The notes beneath the pieces were generated by a model that saw only the letters and a list, made by a program, of their open reading frames with translations, made no database searches and had not been told where the DNA came from. 64,000 bases of DNA, from contig JAPWGK010000015.1 in the NCBI GenBank assembly GCA_029641185.1, positions 496,001 through 560,000 on the forward strand. Direction: 5' to 3'. Source of the DNA: Pseudofabraea citricarpa (lineage: Eukaryota > Ascomycota > Leotiomycetes > Helotiales > Dermateaceae). The position numbers and the translations under genes were made by a program. Positions 59,033 to 64,000 of this stretch are shown piece after piece (position 1 is the stretch's first letter; every line of letters starts with the position of its first letter).

Positions 59033-61129
59033 TCATTCCCCACTGCTGATAACCACTCTCGCGCCCTCTTTGCCTAGGATACCTCTTTCTTGTGGTTTCG
59101 GGCTGTGCCCTCTTCCCTTCTTTCTACTTAAGAATCCCAGCATGCCTCCACCGCCTTTAGTGGCTCCAACCTCTGCTTTGGCGTCTGCGGGCAGTGTTGC
59201 ATCTTGTTTAGCGAGGTCTGACCAAGATCCCGTCTCACCTAATACAACTTGCATACCACCACCCATTGATTGGTTCCTAGTACCGGTGGGCCGGGAAGTG
59301 CGAGAATATGATGATTGATATGGTGATAATGGTGGTAGCGGAACGGTGTTGGCGGGAGTGGCAAAATTTTGCGGGTTTGGTGGACGAGAGAAATTCGGAG
59401 GTTGGTGTTGTGGTGAGCTAGAGTTGTGTGGTTGTGACGTTTGTGAATTGGGAAGAGGAGGTGGAGGATTTGATCGCATTGGTGGTGACCCTGAAGCGGA
59501 TCCTGGTTGTGACTTGGAAAGCGCTCTCTGCCTTGATGAATTAGATCCTGTCCTCGTATTGACTGGGCGAGGTTGGTTCTCGTCGGGGATATTAAGGTCA
59601 GCTGGAACTGCTGCTGACGGGTCAATAGTGCCTGTCTCGGCGTATCTGATGAACGTTGTTAGCCGTGACTAAAGATAGAAACAATTAGGAAATACCTCTC
59701 GTAAGCTGCCTTGGTATAGTCGAAAGGCATGAACATGTTCTCGATCATTCTGAAAAGCTCATCTTCTCTAATTTCCTTATCGGTTGCGTCCTCCTTAAGC
59801 TGTTCTCTTGGCTTTTGTCGACGTGCCCGGGCTTCCAAAGGTGCCTCTTCTAGGAGCAGCTCTTCGAGATCGTAGGTAGCATCGAAGTTCGTCTTCTCGC
59901 TCGACGGTACAAATACTGGCTCAATCTCCTTCCTCTCCAGCGCCTCGAAATCGATGTTCCTGAAGAATGGGTTATCGGCGAAGGTATGAAAGCTAACGGA
60001 GCCCATTCGTTTGTCTGGGTCTTCCTCTAGAGCGGAACTGATTGCGTGTAAACATGGCATTGATACTGGCGGGTTCGTCACAGGGAATTTCGGGTTGGCT
60101 TTTGTGATCTGCGCTGCAAGAGTTGTCTGAGTGCTGCCTTCGAATGGTCTCTGCCAGATTATTAGCTTCGTCAATAGACACAATATGACAGCGCTTACCT
60201 TGTTGTATATGCATTCGTAGAATAATACGCCCAGTGACCACCAATCTGCGCCTGAAGTATATCCCGTGCCTTTGTAAACTTCCGGCGCAAGGTATGCAAG
60301 AGTTCCAGATTTGCTTGTGAGCGGCTTTCCAGGGGTATAATCAGAAGCAACATTCTAAAGAAAGTTAGTATAATCCTGTCAGATGTTCATCCTGACCACT
60401 CACAAAATCAGCCAAATGAACATGGCCCTCCGAATCCAATAACACATTGTCTGGCTTAACATCTCGATGTATGATCCCTTGCTTGTGTATATATCGCAAA
60501 GCACAGCCTAGCTCCGCAATCCAAAACCGAACAGCTTCTTCTGTGAAGGTCTTTCTCGAGATGTGAAATCGCAAATCACCACCATTCATTAAGTCCACCA
60601 CAATGTACCTAAGCATCTCTTATCAGCCAACATTCCAATCAGGCTAGGGAATCCCGACGCACATGTATTCGATATCCTGAAAACTATACCGCAGATTGCA
60701 AATGAACGGATGGTTCAGATGCTCCAACATTCGTCTCTCTCGAATAATGTTCCGTACGCTTTCTGACCGTACGACTGTTGGGCCTCGTTAGTGATGTCGC
60801 TATCAGAAGCCGAAAGCAAGACCACGCACCTTCATCTTTGCGAATGTATTTCAGGGCGAACGTCAAGCCCGTATCCTTCCTCTCTACTATTCTGACCTTT
60901 CCAAAAGCACCTTTGCCTACGACTCGTAGTAATCGAAAGTGGTTGAGGTTCACTGTGCCGACGAGCAACGGGTTAGCACGAGAATGTGATTGGATAGGGA
61001 TAAAGGGCGATGATTGATTGACATGTTGCATGCCCTCAGTTCTGCCCGCTGCACACAGCCAGGGCAGTCTCTGCCAATCGACGTACCTTCATCGGTGAAG
61101 CTCACGGGCTTCCCTTGACCGTTACCCAT
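59033..61129 (-). CDS. STK32/YANK-type AGC serine/threonine kinase
   Basis: Cytosolic AGC-branch protein kinase of unknown pathway. Seven exons: 61129..61087, 60952..60830, 60774..60663, 60608..60404, 60354..60199, 60150..59696, 59645..59033; 568 aa. M-G-N-G-Q-G-K-P-V begins with a Gly at position 2, a possible myristoylation site. The glycine loop V-G-K-G-A-F-G-K-V is at about 26-34, Lys49 in A-L-K-Y, the catalytic H140-R-D-V-K-P-D-N, and the metal motif is D160-F-N, not DFG, which is the YANK family signature. An intron falls between F161 and N162. The kinase domain ends near residue 300, followed by the conserved [16 protein letters not shown] and E-D-E-L-F-R-M-I-E segment. The last 200 residues are Ser/Pro/Gln-rich and disordered. 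Confidence 0.93.
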
Positions 61130-62983
61130 TGGCGCGTCGATGTCGACGGGCCTTTCTGATCAAGCAAATTCACGAGGTTCCTAGCAAAGTATTCTGCCCG
61201 TAGGCATTCCTCGACGCCAGAGACTTGTCATGCACAGCTCAGCAGACAGTCCCAAGACGGTTCGAGTCGTGGCGGGCGTGGTGAGGTCGTTGCAATCGAG
61301 GTCCTGAAGGCGGAAGCGAGAGGTCGGTCGTCTTGAGGTTCGCTGGATATCAGAGGCGGCGAGTGGAGTGTGGCTGGAATGCAAATCGGTCGTCTCGTCG
61401 ATAGTGAGCGAGTGCTAAGGGGAGTGGGAAGCAGTGTAGTGCAATGCAATGCCGTGGACGGAACCAAGACTGTACCGTACGGTACGGCGACGAGATTTCC
61501 AGATATAGCACTTGTTGATGAAGGGTCCAGATCGATTCAAAGAAGAGTTTCTTTTTTCCAATATGTCCACGCTGCACAGGTCCCAGCTGGGTTCCCTTTT
61601 CACGTCTGTTCGTCGCCGGTGGGGGGTCTGCTAGCCATTGGCCGCTGAGCCTGTGGAGCAGGAGGAACGAAGGCAGGGAGTGGCTTGATAGCAGGGGATG
61701 TCGTCCTCTGCCGTTCACCTTGGAGCGTGGGCTACAGGGTCCTCACCACATGGCACTTTAAGGGGAAGCAAGCAGGCAAGCGATTCACGAGTCGACTAAA
61801 ATCCCGAATGTAACCATATCTTGCTTACGCTCTGCAGGCTGGAGGCACCAGAGACGTTCTCAACGAGATGTTCTGTGGCAGCAGCAAGAGGCCGGTGGTC
61901 GAGGAGGCGGGTGACAATAGGCCAGTACCGGGCTCTCTCTCTCTCCTTGGGTTCTGTAGATTGTCTTGTCTTGTCTGCCCTGTACGGTACGGTACAGTGT
62001 CTGTCTCCGGGGGTATTCGGTGTCGGTGTCGGTGACAGAGACGCAGACGGTGGTGGGTGATGGTGTTGGTGTTGGTGACGGTAACGGTGACGGTGACGGG
62101 CGATGCTAGGGCTCTAGGGCTCTAGGGGGGGAGAGAGGGCCTCGGCTAGGAAGGAAGTTGCGATCATCCCCCAAGTCGAAGCAAAACTCCATGTCCTGTC
62201 GATCGCCATAATGCTGCAAAGTATAGTGATAATTATGTGTGTTCGTATAGCAACAACGCCGCAGAAGGACAGTCAGACAATCAGACCGTCAGACAGCCAG
62301 TCAGCATTGCGAAGGCTGATTCTTGAAGCAGCGGGAATAAAGGCCTGAGTGAGTGGTAACTATTACTGAGTGAGTGGCATGTGGTCCCGCCCGCCGGCAG
62401 TTCTCCAGCCAGTGTCACGAGTGGCGATGGCTTCAAAGTTCAGTCTCAACTTTCTTCTTCCCATCTTTACTTGCTGTCTCGTGCCAACTGCAGAAACCAA
62501 TAATGGCATCGCTTGATGAGACGAAAGAGCCCCTTTTGTTTCATCAGGGATGTCGGCCTCGTCTCTCCTATTGATGATCCCAGCAGGAGGCCTATATCTA
62601 AATGGGGAAATTAATAAGTTGGAGAACGTGCAAGTAGCAACAGGGAAATGTGACGGTAGCCTCTTATCAGCTGACGCGTTATGCTGATCGTCGCATCCAT
62701 TCAGTCAAAGAAAGAGAGAGCGAGAGGATGCTCAGATGCTGACATCCAGAAGCAAAAAGCAATATCACGTCGCCTCCTCACGACCAAGAAATCTACCTAC
62801 CTAGGACCTATTTATTACCTCTGCTGTCTGCAACAAGTCTATGGCATTACTTCCCTTTTGCGTTCCTCCTCCGCGAATCCTTCGTGTTTCAAATGCTCCT
62901 CTTTAGTTTGTGGGGGAGTTCTATGGGGGACAGACACAAGGAGTAAAAGGGGACAACCACACATAAATGTGTTTAAAAAAAAC
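61130..62983. other. Upstream region of the STK32-like gene
   Basis: About 1.85 kb without a supported gene. It contains T-A-C-C-G-T-A-C-G-G-T-A palindromic motifs near 61481 and 61984, a GGTGACGG-type tandem tract at about 62048-62099, a duplicated G-G-G-C-T-C-T-A near 62107-62125, and C-A-G-T-C-A-G-A-C-A repeats near 62268-62302. Confidence 0.5.
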
Positions 62984-64000
62984 AAAAAAAAAAAATTGGG
63001 GGGGGGGGGGGGGGTAAAAAATTATTTAGGGGGGGGAAAAAAAAAAAATAAAAAAAGTGGGGGGGTGGGTGTGGGGGGTTGGGGTGAAATAAAATGGAAA
63101 TAAATAAGGGGAATGTGGGGATGTTGTTGGGTATGAGGTGGGGGGGATAGGGAGTAGGGGAAGGGTAGAGATTGGTTATTGGGGGGGTTGTGAGGATTAT
63201 GGAGAGGAATGGAAGGATGGAGAGGTGATGTAGAGTATTTTAATTAATGAATTGAATAATAATAATGAATAGGGGGATTGGTTTAAAAAGAAGGAGAGAG
63301 GGAGAGGAGGTGTGTGATGAGATATAGGAGTGTGATGAATGGAGGATTTGGATGAAGAGGGATGTGAAGATAAAGGGAGGATGAGGTGATGAAGGATAGA
63401 TTATGATGTGAGTGTGTAGGTGAAGAGGATGAGGTGGGAATGGTAGGAATGGGAGGGGGTTGTTTATTGAGAGGGAAGGGTTATTATTTTGATTTGAAAG
63501 TAGGATATGGTGGATAGAGTAGGTGCATAGTGGGTAGGTGGGTGTTGGGTGGTGGAGATGAGTGAGATGAGGGTGGGAGAGGAAAATTTTTATTATTTGT
63601 TTAGATAAGTAGTGATAGAGAAGAGAGATGTAAGTGAATTAGTAATGAGAGTGGGAGGAGTAAGAAAGGAGAAATAATGGATTGTGGAGTTTTGAGAAGT
63701 GGAGTGAATGAAGGATTAGTTAAGGAGGTTAAGAAAGAAATAGGATGAATATGGGTTTATTGGGTTATGAGTTATTTAATTAGGAGGAGTGGGTTTGTGT
63801 AGGGGTGTATTGTTAAGATTATTTGAATTTTTAACACGCAATGATTGTGGTATGGTATGTATGTATGGTATGAATATTTTATTAATGTGATTGTGATAGT
63901 ATAGAGGATATGAGGAGGTAGTATTGGAAAAATTTTATATTAATTGGATAGAGATTGGAAGATAATTATGTATTTTTGTTAAGGAATGAGAATAAATAAA
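62984..64000. other. C-depleted terminal tract, probable sequencing or assembly artefact
   Basis: From 62984 the plus strand all but lacks cytosine: positions 63001-64000 contain four C (63526, 63835, 63837, 63839). One counted line, 63301-63360, has 28 G, 18 A, 14 T and 0 C. It opens with long A and G homopolymers (62985-63065). G is about as frequent as G+C together elsewhere, suggesting C was replaced by G rather than by T. No gene can be read here. Confidence 0.85.

Noticed and set aside
62681..63103. Small plus-strand open frame ending in Lys/Gly runs
   Set aside because: Its second half is translated from poly-A and poly-G homopolymers in the C-depleted artefact tract.
62984..64000. 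Telomere or subtelomeric repeat
   Set aside because: No regular TTAGGG-type repeat is present; the run of G is not periodic.
62984..64000. Repeat-induced point mutation (RIP)
   Set aside because: RIP yields C-to-T and G-to-A changes and AT enrichment; here G is enriched and only C is missing.

Overview
The window is nuclear DNA from a filamentous ascomycete (Pezizomycotina), most likely a Leotiomycete (Helotiales); the order-level placement is inference from remembered protein similarity, not a search. Support comes from many short introns (about 45-115 nt, GT-AG with CTAAC-like branch sites, plus a few longer ones), genes on both strands, AT-rich intergenic DNA with microsatellites, and fungal-specific proteins: DASH subunit Dad1, a Yap1-type bZIP factor, a Yrb30-type Ran-binding protein and a PCK-type ATP-dependent carboxykinase. 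I see no tRNA, rRNA, transposase, CRISPR array or secondary-metabolite core gene.

Twenty-one protein-coding genes can be supported, and splice sites were placed so that every coding sum is divisible by three. Left third: PTR2-type peptide transporter (-), a 3.8-kb gene-poor stretch with a minisatellite, DAD1 (+), RHO4 GTPase (-), LCB3-type sphingoid-base phosphatase (+), PPIL3/Cyp10 cyclophilin (-), an arrestin-like protein (+), a large alpha/beta-hydrolase (-), TSR2 (+), a BSD-domain protein (-), and the AP-1 stress regulator (+). Middle: the YRB30-like gene (-) and SUP35/eRF3 (+) share one divergent promoter, followed by a class III sirtuin (+), a gene desert, and a C2H2-like protein (+). 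Right third: PEP carboxykinase (+), a probable TCO89 (+), the deadenylase PAN2 (-), an atypical kinase-like protein (-), an NmrA-like oxidoreductase (-), an MFSD5-type transporter (+) and an STK32/YANK-type AGC kinase (-).

The genes do not form a pathway cluster. They are housekeeping and regulatory functions in mosaic order: translation and mRNA turnover (SUP35, PAN2, TSR2), trafficking and signalling (RHO4, arrestin-like, YRB30, STK32, TCO89), redox and nutrient response (AP-1, sirtuin, PCK, PTR2), and mitosis (DAD1). The most unusual stretch is the last kilobase, whose given strand carries only four C residues in positions 63001-64000 and is probably a sequencing or assembly artefact. I found no convincing new biological system. 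The items worth checking are a GC-AG intron, a 4-nt first coding exon, an intron inside the SUP35 prion-like domain whose retention would release a free prion-like peptide, a possible presequence-like extension on PEP carboxykinase, and recurrent intergenic TAGGTA palindromes.
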